DNA of 64,000 nucleotides from an uncultured Gemmiger sp. (GCA_944386495.1 CALXBE010000006.1:49332-113331), one strand, 5' to 3'. Positions 8,714 to 16,920 are shown, numbered from the stretch's first letter. The notes: generated from the letters alone by a model not told the origin. Program-made: numbers and translations.

Positions 8714-9247
8714 ATGGAGATCAAGCTCATGGTCCTGGATGTGGATGGGACTCTCACCGATGGTGGGATCTACTATGACGACCAGGAAAATGAAACCAAA
8801 AAGTTCAGTGTAAAGGACGGGGCCGGAATCGTTCTGGGCCGGGCTGCCGGACTGCAGTTCATGATCTGCACCGGACGGGAATGCCCTGCTGTGGCCCGGC
8901 GTGCCCGGGACCTGAAAATTGATTATGTCTACCAGAATGTATCCCGGAAGTGGGAGTTTCTGGAGGATTTTATGATTCTCCATGGTCTGGAAAAATCCCA
9001 GGTAGCCTACTGCGGGGATGACTGGAACGACCTGGCTGCCATGGCCCTCTGCGGCTGGGTAGCCTGCCCTGCGGATGCTGCCTCTCAGGTCAAGGCTATG
9101 GCAGATTATGTCTGCCCCCATGTGGGAGGACAGGGGGCTGTCCGGGATGCCATCGTTCAGCTTCTCACCCGGGACGGCGTTCTGGACCAGGCTTTGGAAA
9201 AGGCCTTCGGAGTCAAAAAGGAGGGTTCTCCATGTACCAGGAACTGA
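8714..9247 (+). CDS. KdsC-like HAD phosphatase
   Basis: HAD-superfamily phosphatase of the KdsC/YrbI type, which removes phosphate from Kdo-8-phosphate or related ulosonate phosphates. DVDGTLTDGG (9-18) contains nucleophile D9 and acid/base D11. VKDGAGI, CTGR and the late GDDWNDL complete the motif set, and the C-terminal GGQGAVRDAI matches the KdsC tail that closes the neighbouring active site in the tetramer. 177 aa with no cap domain, as in KdsC. The gene overlaps the next one by 16 bases. It supports a phosphorylated intermediate in the pathway. Confidence 0.87.
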   Translation: MEIKLMVLDVDGTLTDGGIYYDDQENETKKFSVKDGAGIVLGRAAGLQFMICTGRECPAVARRARDLKIDYVYQNVSRKWEFLEDFMILHGLEKSQVAYCGDDWNDLAAMALCGWVACPADAASQVKAMADYVCPHVGGQGAVRDAIVQLLTRDGVLDQALEKAFGVKKEGSPCTRN

Positions 9248-9921
9248 AAGAGGCTGCCTATCTGGCCAACATGACCATTGCACGCAGCGGCCTTATCCCG
9301 GTGGATTCCACCTGGGGAAATGCCAGCCAGTGTGACCGGCAGGCCGGAGTTATGGCCATCAAACCTTCCGGGGTAGATTATTCTCTCCTTACCGTGAAAG
9401 ATATGGTGGTGGTAGACCTTGCCACCGGACAGGTGGTTGAAGGGCGGCTCCGTCCCTCCAGCGACACTCCCACCCATCTGGAACTTTACCGGGCTTTCCC
9501 TGAAATCGGAGGCGTAGCCCACACCCACAGCCGCTGGGCCACCATCTTCGCCCAGAGCCGCCGGGACATTCCTCCCTACGGCACCACCCATGCAGATACC
9601 TTTTACGGCGCTGTCCCCTGTGTTCCCGCTTTGAGCCAGGAGCAGGTGGAAGGCGACTACGAAGGAAACACCGGCCGGGTGATGGCTGCCCATTGTCAGA
9701 ATACCTATAACCAGGTTCCCGCCGCCCTGGCAGCAGGTCATGGTCCCTTCACCTGGGGTGCCAATGCCGCCAAAGCGGTGGAAAATGCCATTACTCTGGA
9801 GGAATGTGCTGCCATGGCCTACCATTCCATCCAGCTGGGTGCTCCCCTTCTGGAACAGTATGTGCTGGATAAGCACTATTCCCGGAAACACGGACCCAAG
9901 GCCTACTACGGCCAGAAATAA
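9232..9921 (+). CDS. L-ribulose-5-phosphate 4-epimerase-like class II aldolase (AraD/UlaF family)
   Basis: Close to AraD/UlaF, zinc enzymes that interconvert L-ribulose 5-phosphate and D-xylulose 5-phosphate by a retro-aldol/aldol route. STWGNAS (26-32), KPSGV (44-48) and SSDTPTH (76-82) bind substrate. H97 and H99 of HTHS and H170 of HGPF are the expected zinc ligands, and HAD at 120-122 holds the catalytic Asp. The end KHGPKAYYGQ keeps the conserved Tyr. At 229 aa it is full length. No arabinose catabolism genes are nearby. It may instead supply an unusual pentose phosphate for the sugar acid, which is inference. It overlaps the phosphatase gene. Confidence 0.85.
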   Translation: MYQELKEAAYLANMTIARSGLIPVDSTWGNASQCDRQAGVMAIKPSGVDYSLLTVKDMVVVDLATGQVVEGRLRPSSDTPTHLELYRAFPEIGGVAHTHSRWATIFAQSRRDIPPYGTTHADTFYGAVPCVPALSQEQVEGDYEGNTGRVMAAHCQNTYNQVPAALAAGHGPFTWGANAAKAVENAITLEECAAMAYHSIQLGAPLLEQYVLDKHYSRKHGPKAYYGQK

Positions 9922-9938
9922 TTGCCGGGGAGGGCTCT

Positions 9939-12110
9939 ATGAAAGATTCTTCTTGGAAGAAAAAGCTCTGGTCTCTGCGGCACTTCTTTGTAGCGGGAGG
10001 CATCGTCTTTTTCTGTATGGTGATTGCCCTGCTGGTCTATCTGCTGAAGGTGCAGGGGCAGGGTTCCAAAAGTCTGCGGATTGCCTGGAATGACAACTTT
10101 GAGCTGGTCACCGCGCCCGTTCAGGAGGAGCTGGTTCAGGAGTTTGACTATGACCTGAATCTGTACAGCCTGATGGTCAAGTTCCAGTTTGACACCCAGC
10201 CTCAGGGTTCCCTGGAGCTGGTGATGGAGGATGCTGCCACCGGCGAGACCCTGGCCACCGGCATGGTGGATATGAGCCTGTTTATCTCAGGGCAGTATAC
10301 CACCATCGGGTTTACCTCTTCCCTGCCCCAGGCGGAAGGCCGGCGCTGTCGGCTTATCCTTCGCCCCCATTACGAGGGAGAGGGCCAGATCAGCCTTATG
10401 TACTCTGCAACCACCCCGGAGGGGTCCACCCTCTCGGTGGATGGCCAGGATCTGGACGGGGCTTTGGCCATGCAGATCAACTACCATCAAATCGGCAGTT
10501 TCCTGACCCGGTTTTACTGGGGGGTATGCCTCTGTCTCAGCCTTATGGCCGGAGGGGTGTATCTCTACTGCCGCAGCCGTTTCTTCAAACTGCATATTTT
10601 TGTTCTGGCAGCTGTTCTCCTTCTGGGGGTGGTGTACAGTACTGTACTGCCTCCCTACTCCGCGCCGGATGAACAGTTCCACATCAACCAGAGCTTTACC
10701 ATTGCTTCCACCTGGGCCAACCGGTTTGCCCCTGATGGGACCTGGAAGATGAATTATGTTCCCCTTAATGAGACCCGGCGCCGTCCCTCCGACCAGAACG
10801 GTCTTATTCAGGTGGAGGAGACTACGGTTTTCCAGTGGAGCACCATTGCGGAGCATCTCACTGACCGTACCCAGGACAATTACTATGACCAGCAGCTCTA
10901 CTTTGAATATCAGGTAGACAACACCAACACTCTTTACTATCTTACCGGGGGTGTGGTGTTCCTCTGCTATCTTCTCAAACTGGGCTTTGTTCCTGCTCTC
11001 CTGCTGGGACGGCTGGCCAATCTGATTCTTTTTGCCCTCTGTGCCAGTTGGGCGGTAAAGCGGATACCCGTAGGGAAAAATATCCTTACCGTAGTAGCCC
11101 TTCTCCCCATGACCTTACATCTGGCAGCTTCCTTCAGCCGGGACAGCGTTATTATGAGCCTTTCCCTGGTCTATCTGGCCATGGTTCTGGCCGGGTGTCT
11201 GGATGAAAATTTCCGGTTCCGGTGGTATCACTGGGTCGCTGCGGCTCTGATTGCCTACGCCTTGATCCCTGCCAAATATGTTTATATTCCCCTGGTTCTT
11301 ACCATCCTGGTCCTTCCCGTCAAAAAGCTGGGAAAGCGGCCCCGGCTGGCCCGGGTGGGACTGGCGGTTTATATGCTGGCGGTACTGCTGGGGCGGAGTG
11401 TGATTGCCCCCGCTTTGGAGAATTATCTCTATCTGCTCAGCACCCCTTACGACACCTACGAGGAAGCCATGGAAGCGGATGAGTTCTACAATCAGCATCC
11501 TGAATTGCTGGAAACAGCCCCCGGACAGACCCCTCTGGAGGAAGAATTGGCGCTCCAGGAAAGTACCGAATCTTCGGATTCTTCTGCTGAGGCAACCGGC
11601 GAGGAAACTGTCAATCCCGACTCCATCTGTTATAGCTTCTCCTATATTCTCTCCCATCCGGTGGACACCTTCCTGTTGGGAGTGAACTCCATCATTGAAC
11701 TGGGCGACCACTATGTCCGGACCGTGGTGGGCGGGTCTCTCAGCTACTACAATCTGGATCTGGCCTGGACCTGGGTGTTGCTGCTCTACGCGCTTCTCTT
11801 CTTTGCGGCTCTTCCCGTTTCCGGAGAGGCAAGTCTGCCCCTCACCCTTCGGCTGGTGCTGGGCGGGGCCGTTCTCCTCTGCGCCGGGTTTGCCGTGGGA
11901 GGATGTGTCCTTTGGACTCCCACCTATTACACCACCATTTACGGCTTCCAGGGCCGGTATCTGCTGCCTGCCCTTCCTGCCGCACTTTTGGCGCTCTCCC
12001 CTGTCCGTCTGAAATATGCCGGTGATCTGCGGTCCGGCCTGGCCTGTGCCGCTGTCTGGATCAACGCCGGGGTATTGCTCAACGCCATGCTGGTCATTAT
12101 CGCCCGTTAA
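9939..12110 (+). CDS. DUF2142 multispanning membrane protein (GT-C-like)
   Basis: Large integral membrane protein of 723 aa. An N-terminal membrane anchor (about residues 17-38) is followed by an extracytoplasmic beta-rich domain, a second membrane segment near 195-215, and then a run of roughly nine hydrophobic segments. PDEQFHI after the third segment and GRLANLILF are typical of DUF2142, whose topology resembles GT-C glycosyltransferases that use polyprenyl-phosphate sugars outside the membrane. A Glu/Ser-rich loop around residues 510-560 interrupts the membrane region. The GT2/DUF2304 pair downstream could make its lipid-linked donor. No activity has been shown for this type as far as I know. 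Confidence 0.8.
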   Translation: MKDSSWKKKLWSLRHFFVAGGIVFFCMVIALLVYLLKVQGQGSKSLRIAWNDNFELVTAPVQEELVQEFDYDLNLYSLMVKFQFDTQPQGSLELVMEDAATGETLATGMVDMSLFISGQYTTIGFTSSLPQAEGRRCRLILRPHYEGEGQISLMYSATTPEGSTLSVDGQDLDGALAMQINYHQIGSFLTRFYWGVCLCLSLMAGGVYLYCRSRFFKLHIFVLAAVLLLGVVYSTVLPPYSAPDEQFHINQSFTIASTWANRFAPDGTWKMNYVPLNETRRRPSDQNGLIQVEETTVFQWSTIAEHLTDRTQDNYYDQQLYFEYQVDNTNTLYYLTGGVVFLCYLLKLGFVPALLLGRLANLILFALCASWAVKRIPVGKNILTVVALLPMTLHLAASFSRDSVIMSLSLVYLAMVLAGCLDENFRFRWYHWVAAALIAYALIPAKYVYIPLVLTILVLPVKKLGKRPRLARVGLAVYMLAVLLGRSVIAPALENYLYLLSTPYDTYEEAMEADEFYNQHPELLETAPGQTPLEEELALQESTESSDSSAEATGEETVNPDSICYSFSYILSHPVDTFLLGVNSIIELGDHYVRTVVGGSLSYYNLDLAWTWVLLLYALLFFAALPVSGEASLPLTLRLVLGGAVLLCAGFAVGGCVLWTPTYYTTIYGFQGRYLLPALPAALLALSPVRLKYAGDLRSGLACAAVWINAGVLLNAMLVIIAR

Positions 12111-12134
12111 TTCCACCTTTTAAGGAGGTTTCCC

Positions 12135-13262
12135 ATGCAGGTATGCTTTTTTTCCGCCCAGTATCTTCCCACCATCGGAGGAGTGGAGCGGTATACCTAC
12201 AACCTGGCCAAGCGGCTGATTGCTGCGGGACACCAGGTATTGGTGGTAACCTCCCTCAAACCAGGGCTGGCCCAAAGGGAAACTGACCCCAGCGGAATCC
12301 GGATTCTCCGGGTCCCCTGTTATCTGGCCATGAATGGCCGTTTTCCCTTTCCCTACCCTGGTGCATTAAAGGAACTGGAAAAGGAATCCATCGACTTTGC
12401 GGTGATTCAAACCCGGTTCTACCCTCTCAGCTTTGATGCTTCCTGGTTCTGCCGGAAGAAAAAGATTCCCGCCATTGTGGTGGATCATTCCACCGGACAC
12501 ATGCCCATGGGGAATCCCATTCTCAACTTTGCCGGCGGGCTGTATGAACACTTTGCAGCCTCGTATATCAAACGCAGGGTCAATGGTTTTTACGGGGTCA
12601 GTCTGGCGGTAAACCAGTGGCTTACCCACTTTGGGATCAAGGCCAAAGGATGTCTCCACAATGCCGTAGACCCGGAAGAGCTGGAAAAAACCGCCAGCCA
12701 AAAAGATTGGCGGGCTGAGTTGGGGCTGGCCCCTGACACCCGGCTGGTAGCCTTTGTAGGGCGTATCATCCCCGAGAAAGGGGTGGAGCCCCTGGCCCGG
12801 GCTTTCGGGGCTCTGAACCGGCAGGATGCCCGGCTTCTGGTGGCTGGAGAAGGCCCCCAGCTGGAACAGCTGAAAGCCCTTGGCCTGCCCGGGGTGATTT
12901 TTCTGGGCGCGGTCCCCTACCCCGATGTGCTGGCTCTGCTCCGGCAGGCAGACCTCTACTGTCTGCCCACCACCTATGCGGAAGGGTTTCCCACCACATT
13001 CCTGGAAGCGGCGGCCTGCGGCTGTCCCATCCTCTCCACGGTGACAGGGGGGAGCAAAGAACTGATGCCCACCCCTGACTATGGAATTCAATTGGAGGAC
13101 ACCAACCCGGAGACCTGGAAAAAGGCTTTGGCGGCGGCGTTGGAGAATGAATCCTGGCGGAAGGAAGCCTCCCGCCTTTGCCGTGCCAACCTGGATGCCC
13201 ATTTTACCTGGGACCGGGTGGCCGGAGAACTGCTGACGATTCTCCAATCGTCAGGAAGATAA
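12135..13262 (+). CDS. Family 4 glycosyltransferase
   Basis: Retaining GT-B glycosyltransferase of 375 aa. The N-terminus carries the PTIGGVERY acceptor loop typical of GT4 enzymes, the C-terminal half has GRIIPEKG, and AEGFPTTFLEAAACG contains the EX7E motif. AAGGAGG sits at good spacing before the ATG. It lies between the DUF2142 gene and a polyprenyl-phosphate GT2. Sugar specificity is unknown. Confidence 0.9.
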   Translation: MQVCFFSAQYLPTIGGVERYTYNLAKRLIAAGHQVLVVTSLKPGLAQRETDPSGIRILRVPCYLAMNGRFPFPYPGALKELEKESIDFAVIQTRFYPLSFDASWFCRKKKIPAIVVDHSTGHMPMGNPILNFAGGLYEHFAASYIKRRVNGFYGVSLAVNQWLTHFGIKAKGCLHNAVDPEELEKTASQKDWRAELGLAPDTRLVAFVGRIIPEKGVEPLARAFGALNRQDARLLVAGEGPQLEQLKALGLPGVIFLGAVPYPDVLALLRQADLYCLPTTYAEGFPTTFLEAAACGCPILSTVTGGSKELMPTPDYGIQLEDTNPETWKKALAAALENESWRKEASRLCRANLDAHFTWDRVAGELLTILQSSGR

Positions 13263-13277
13263 AGGAGTATGAACCTG

Positions 13278-13997
13278 ATGGCAAATTTGCTCATTGTGAT
13301 CCCTGCCTATAACGAGGAAGAAAGTATTCAGCGGGTAGTGGATGACCTGATTCAGAATTATCCCCAATACGACTATGTGATCATCAACGACGGTAGCCGG
13401 GACAAAACCGCTTCCATCTGCCGCCAGCGGGGGTATCATCTCATTGACCTGCCTGTAAACCTGGGATTGGCCGGGGCCTTCCAGACCGGTCTTCGGTATG
13501 CGGCGGAAAAGGGATATGACTATGCCATCCAGCTGGATGCGGATGGTCAGCACCTGCCCCAATACATTGCACCCATGCTGGAACAGGCTCAGCAGGGATA
13601 TGATATTGTTATTGGCAGCCGTTTTCTGACCGTAAAGAAGCCCAAAACCCTTCGGATGCTGGGCAGCTATATTATCAGCTGGGCTATCCGCCTTACCACC
13701 GGCCGGGCCATCTGCGACCCCACCAGCGGAATGCGGCTTTTGAACCGGAACATGATTCTGGAATTTGCACAGAATCTGAATTATGATCCTGAGCCGGATA
13801 CCATCAGTTATCTTATCAAGAACGGCGCCAAGGTAAAAGAATACCAGGTGACTATGAAAGAGCGGGAGGCTGGCCAAAGCTACCTGACCTTTATGCGAAG
13901 CGTAGAATACATGGCCAGAATGGGCATTTCCATCCTGCTTATCCAGTGGTTCCGGAAGCGGGACCGTTCCACCCCCTACCCGGAAAGGAGCCTGTAA
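13278..13997 (+). CDS. Polyprenyl-phosphate sugar synthase-like family 2 glycosyltransferase
   Basis: GT2 enzyme of the dolichol/undecaprenyl-phosphate mannose synthase type, which would place a hexose on polyprenyl phosphate at the inner membrane face. VIPAYNEEES opens the protein, INDGSRDKT follows, and LDADGQH is the diagnostic metal-binding motif. It lacks the C-terminal membrane segments seen in some relatives; the next gene supplies membrane helices. I choose the ATG at 13278 because AAGGAG (13262-13267) is about ten bases away, whereas the ATG at 13269 is only one or two bases from it. 239 aa. Confidence 0.88.
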   Translation: MANLLIVIPAYNEEESIQRVVDDLIQNYPQYDYVIINDGSRDKTASICRQRGYHLIDLPVNLGLAGAFQTGLRYAAEKGYDYAIQLDADGQHLPQYIAPMLEQAQQGYDIVIGSRFLTVKKPKTLRMLGSYIISWAIRLTTGRAICDPTSGMRLLNRNMILEFAQNLNYDPEPDTISYLIKNGAKVKEYQVTMKEREAGQSYLTFMRSVEYMARMGISILLIQWFRKRDRSTPYPERSL

Positions 13998-13999
13998 TC

Positions 14000-14359
14000 A
14001 TGGTACTCACTCCCAGTATTCGTATTTTGTTGGTTCTGGGCAGCCTGCTCACCGTTGTGTTTGTACTGTCCCGGATTCGGAAATCCAAGATGCAGATAGA
14101 GGATTCCCTGTTCTGGCTGGCTTTTTCCGCCGCCATGATCATCCTCAGCATTTTCCCGGAGATTGCTTTCTGGTGCAGTCAGTTTCTGGGATTTGAAGCT
14201 CCCATCAACTTTGTTTATCTGGTCATTATTTTCCTGCTGATCATCAAGCAGTTCTATATGTCCATCAAAATCAGCCAGATGGACAACCGTATCCGGATCC
14301 TGACCCAGCGGATCGCCCTGAATCAGGAGGCTGCCGAGCGGGAAAAGCAGGACCTGTGA
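14000..14359 (+). CDS. DUF2304 small membrane protein
   Basis: 119-aa protein with about three hydrophobic helices (near residues 5-22, 35-55 and 65-85) and a charged C-terminal coil. This is the DUF2304 pattern, proteins usually encoded directly after a polyprenyl-phosphate GT2, as here. It probably anchors or assists that enzyme at the membrane. The ATG at 14000 is two bases past the previous stop, with GGAAAGGAG inside the end of the GT2 gene. It is the last gene of the glycan locus. Confidence 0.78.
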   Translation: MVLTPSIRILLVLGSLLTVVFVLSRIRKSKMQIEDSLFWLAFSAAMIILSIFPEIAFWCSQFLGFEAPINFVYLVIIFLLIIKQFYMSIKISQMDNRIRILTQRIALNQEAAEREKQDL

Positions 14360-14363
14360 CCGC

Positions 14364-14392
14364 TTGCGCTGACCCTGAATTTATGCTATACT
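14364..14392 (+). promoter_or_regulatory. Extended -10 promoter
   Basis: TTGCGC at 14364-14369, a 17-base spacer and TATACT at 14387-14392 preceded by TGC (extended -10). It directs transcription of the small gene at 14431 independently of the glycan locus. Confidence 0.7.
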
Positions 14393-14430
14393 GACAGTTA
14401 GACACTAAGAACTACGGAGGAACTAAGACT

Positions 14431-14718
14431 ATGGCATTCACTCCCAAACTCACTTATAAAGGCCGTCCCCTGGTTCGGAGCGGTAAAGAGGTTTATTACG
14501 GCAATATGACCGATCCCTATGTAGCTTACCTCCAGATCCTGACCACCACCAAGATGGGCGATCAGGAAATTGCAGATAAGGTGATGGTTGCCATCCTCTC
14601 CACCGATGAGAGCAAACCTCTCCCCGAGCGTATCATGCGCCGCAGCACCAAGAACGGCCTGTACAACGCCCTGGATATCGGCAGCATCTGGCTGGAGCGG
14701 GCACTGCAGATTCAGTAA
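14431..14718 (+). CDS. Small hypothetical protein
   Basis: A 95-aa soluble basic protein that I cannot assign to a family. It has its own strong promoter, a good site (GGAGGAAC) before the ATG and its own terminator, so it is a real and probably well-expressed monocistronic gene. No signal peptide, membrane helix or cysteine motif is visible. The mix of charged residues and a short TKNGLYNALDIG stretch suggest a compact alpha/beta fold. Isolation between a glycan locus and a convergent gene gives no functional hint. Confidence 0.75.
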   Translation: MAFTPKLTYKGRPLVRSGKEVYYGNMTDPYVAYLQILTTTKMGDQEIADKVMVAILSTDESKPLPERIMRRSTKNGLYNALDIGSIWLERALQIQ

Positions 14719-14725
14719 TACCTAT

Positions 14726-14767
14726 AAAAAATCCCCGGAAGGATTTCTCCTTCCGGGGATTTTTTAT
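14726..14767. terminator. Bidirectional intrinsic terminator
   Basis: ATCCCCGGAAGGA and TCCTTCCGGGGAT form a 13-bp stem around a short loop, flanked by an A run on the left and a T run on the right. It can end transcription from both the + strand small gene and the convergent - strand gene at 14787. Confidence 0.9.
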
Positions 14768-14786
14768 TCTTGTGTTAAGGGAGAGA

Positions 14787-15203
14787 TTACTCCTCGGTGG
14801 CCTCTTCCTCATCCTCAAAATGGATGTCAAAGTCAGCACCGCACTCAGGGCAGCAAATCTGCTCGTTCATGAGGGTCTCCTCATCCACTGCAGTGACAGT
14901 GCCGCACTTGGGGCAGGTCAGCTCATAGTCATACAGGTCATGGAGGTCTTCTTCCTCGTCTTCGTCCTCTTCATCCTCATCATCGGCAAAGAGAACTTCC
15001 TCGATGTCATCCATATCCTCATCAATGGCATCCAGTTCCTCGTAGACCTGGTCCACATCCCCTTCCAGGGTCTCCACAGTGCCGGCCATCTCAGCCAGCA
15101 GCTCCTGCATAGCAGCCAGGATCTTGCCTTCCTTCTTGGAAGTGTCCAGCTCCATACCGTCCATCAGGCCTTTGATGTAGGCAGCCTTTTCGCTCAGATT
15201 CAT
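14787..15203 (-). CDS. CD1247-type protein with acidic linker and C-terminal zinc ribbon
   Basis: 138 aa. The N-terminal helical part (MNLSEKAAYIKGLMDG onward) matches the CD1247 N-terminal domain found in clostridia. An extremely acidic Asp/Glu tract (about residues 60-90) follows, then a zinc ribbon with CPKCG and CPECG pairs and an acidic tail. It is next to efp, a common arrangement. A zinc-ribbon protein with a coiled N-terminus may bind RNA polymerase or ribosomes, but no function is established. GGAGGATT precedes the ATG. Confidence 0.8.
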   Translation of the reverse strand: MNLSEKAAYIKGLMDGMELDTSKKEGKILAAMQELLAEMAGTVETLEGDVDQVYEELDAIDEDMDDIEEVLFADDEDEEDEDEEEDLHDLYDYELTCPKCGTVTAVDEETLMNEQICCPECGADFDIHFEDEEEATEE

Positions 15204-15250
15204 AATTCAATCCTCCTGTTTTCTGGATTTGTTTTTTCAGAACACAAAGG

Positions 15251-15280
15251 GCCGGACGGCTTCCCGCCGCCCGGCCAGAG
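15251..15280 (-). terminator. Hairpin downstream of efp
   Basis: GGCCGG...CGGC and CGCCG...CCGGCC arms form a strong GC stem right after the efp stop. The T run on the - strand is weak, so it may attenuate rather than fully stop read-through into the CD1247-type gene. Confidence 0.55.
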
Positions 15281-15285
15281 TTCAA

Positions 15286-15843
15286 TCAGACACGCTCCAT
15301 GTACTCGCAGGTGCGGGTATCGATCCGGATCTTGTCGCCCTCGTTGATGAACATGGGCACACGAATCTCGGCGCCGGTCTCAACCTTGGCGGGCTTCAGA
15401 GTGTTGGTAGCAGTGTTGCCCTTAAAGCCGGGCTCGGTCTCTACAACCTCCAGCTCAATGAAGTTGGGGATTTCTACGCTGAACACCTTGCCCTTGTAGC
15501 TCAGGAGCTTGCAGGTCTCGTTCTCCTTGCAGAACTTGAAGCTCTCGGGAACATCAGAAGCGTTTACAGGGATATCATCGTAGGTCTCCACATCCATGAA
15601 GTGGTACAAGTCACCGTCAGCATAGCTGTAGGTAACTTCCTTGCGCTCAATAAAAGCCTGGGGGAATTTTGCGGTGGGGTTATAGCTGGTTTCAACCACA
15701 GAACCGGTAATGACATTCTTGGTCTTGGTACGAACAAAGGCAGCGCCCTTGCCGGGTTTTACATGCTGAAACTCAACCACCTGCAGAACCTGACCGTCCT
15801 GCTCGAAGGTTACACCATTGCGAAATTCGCCTGCAGAAATCAT
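15286..15843 (-). CDS. efp: Translation elongation factor P
   Basis: EF-P enters the ribosomal E site and relieves stalling at polyproline stretches. The full-length 185-aa protein has the three beta-barrel domains. [14 protein letters not shown] (27-40) is the tip loop of domain I, with K32 at the position modified in some bacteria. The end motif [14 protein letters not shown] is close to the usual family end. AGGAGG lies before the ATG and a sigma-A promoter is present upstream. No EpmA/EpmB or other modification gene is seen nearby. Confidence 0.97.
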   Translation of the reverse strand: MISAGEFRNGVTFEQDGQVLQVVEFQHVKPGKGAAFVRTKTKNVITGSVVETSYNPTAKFPQAFIERKEVTYSYADGDLYHFMDVETYDDIPVNASDVPESFKFCKENETCKLLSYKGKVFSVEIPNFIELEVVETEPGFKGNTATNTLKPAKVETGAEIRVPMFINEGDKIRIDTRTCEYMERV

Positions 15844-15900
15844 AAGGAATCCTCCTAAATCAAATTGACAACATCATGCTTATCGCATTATCTGTTATAT

Positions 15901-15929
15901 ATTTTACCTGATAACAGCCCTTTTTGCAA
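15901..15929 (-). promoter_or_regulatory. efp promoter
   Basis: On the - strand, TTGCAA (15924-15929), a 17-base spacer and TAAAAT (15901-15906) lie about 55 bases before the efp start. Confidence 0.65.
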
Positions 15930-15967
15930 GGGTTTCCTACCCATTTTTTGGGTGCCTCCCCAAAAAG

Positions 15968-16819
15968 TTAGAGGCTGTTGTAATACTGCTGCATCCAGGC
16001 CGCATCCTCCGCCTGAGTACCTGCGCTTTCGCAGATAATGGTGGGGGTAGCGCCCCGCTCTTTGAGCAGCTGGAGGAGGGGCTGAGGCTCAGGACCAAAC
16101 TGGGTATCAGCAAAAGTCCAGTGCCGCTTCTCTCCTCCCTTGGTGTATTCGATCCGGCTGAAGTGGCTGTGGAAGTTGTTGGCCCGCTCTTCCCCCAGCT
16201 CTTCTTTCAGGATATCCAGAATCTTGATATAATCCTCCCGGCCTGCAATACCGCCCAGAGTCCGGGCATTCAGGTGACCAAAGTCAATGCAGGGGATGAT
16301 TCGCTTGTCCACCTGGCAGAGAGCCATAACCTCCTCCAGGCTGCCCAGCTGACCGATTTTACCCATGGTCTCAGGGCAGAGGACCAGGTCCTCATATCCA
16401 GCCTCATCCACCGCCTTGACCACCTTTTCCATGGTGTCCAGGGCCTTTTCCAGGGCTTCTTCCCGGGACTGCTTTCCGCAGCTGCCCGAATGGAAAATCA
16501 CCCGCCGGCCTCCCAATGCTTTAACCACGGCGCAGCTTTGGAGGATGTACTGAATACTGTTCAGCCGCTTCTCCTCCTCCAGGCTGGACATGCTGATATA
16601 GTAAGGGGCATGGACACTGAATACCAGCCCGGTTTCCTGGGCTTTTTTCGCCATAGCTGCAGCCTTTTCCAGACCCAACCGGACTCCATGCCCACACTGG
16701 TACTCAAAGGCTCCCAGCTCAAAATGGGCCGCATAGGCAGGGATATCCAAGCTGTTTTTGAATCCCATGGGGGCAAAGCTGTCCCCTGTTCCGGCGGCAC
16801 CGAATAAGATCTTGCTCAT
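15968..16819 (-). CDS. nfo: Endonuclease IV-family AP endonuclease / TIM barrel
   Basis: Zinc-dependent TIM-barrel protein of the Nfo/AP endonuclease 2 family, which cuts DNA at abasic sites. Expected metal-site segments occur in order: VHAPYYIS, IFHSGS, CPETMG, CIDFGHLNA, FHSHFS, RHWTFADTQFG and ICES. I start at the ATG at 16819 (MSKILFGAAG) because AGGAG precedes it; an in-frame upstream extension has no family similarity and runs back through the rpsU terminator. 283 aa, slightly longer than E. coli Nfo. A sugar isomerase of the same fold is less likely but possible. Confidence 0.82.
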   Translation of the reverse strand: MSKILFGAAGTGDSFAPMGFKNSLDIPAYAAHFELGAFEYQCGHGVRLGLEKAAAMAKKAQETGLVFSVHAPYYISMSSLEEEKRLNSIQYILQSCAVVKALGGRRVIFHSGSCGKQSREEALEKALDTMEKVVKAVDEAGYEDLVLCPETMGKIGQLGSLEEVMALCQVDKRIIPCIDFGHLNARTLGGIAGREDYIKILDILKEELGEERANNFHSHFSRIEYTKGGEKRHWTFADTQFGPEPQPLLQLLKERGATPTIICESAGTQAEDAAWMQQYYNSL

Positions 16820-16840
16820 AGACCAAGCTCCTTTCTTAAA

Positions 16841-16871
16841 AATAAAAGGGGGTCTGATATAGACCCCCTTT
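16841..16871 (-). terminator. rpsU terminator
   Basis: AAGGGGGTCT and AGACCCCCTT form a 10-bp stem with a five-base loop. On the - strand it is followed by TTTTATTTTT. It separates rpsU from the nfo-type gene. Confidence 0.88.
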
Positions 16872-16920
16872 GTCGCACCCGAAGGTACGAGTCTCATTCG
16901 CTTTGCGCTGCGGGCGGCAA

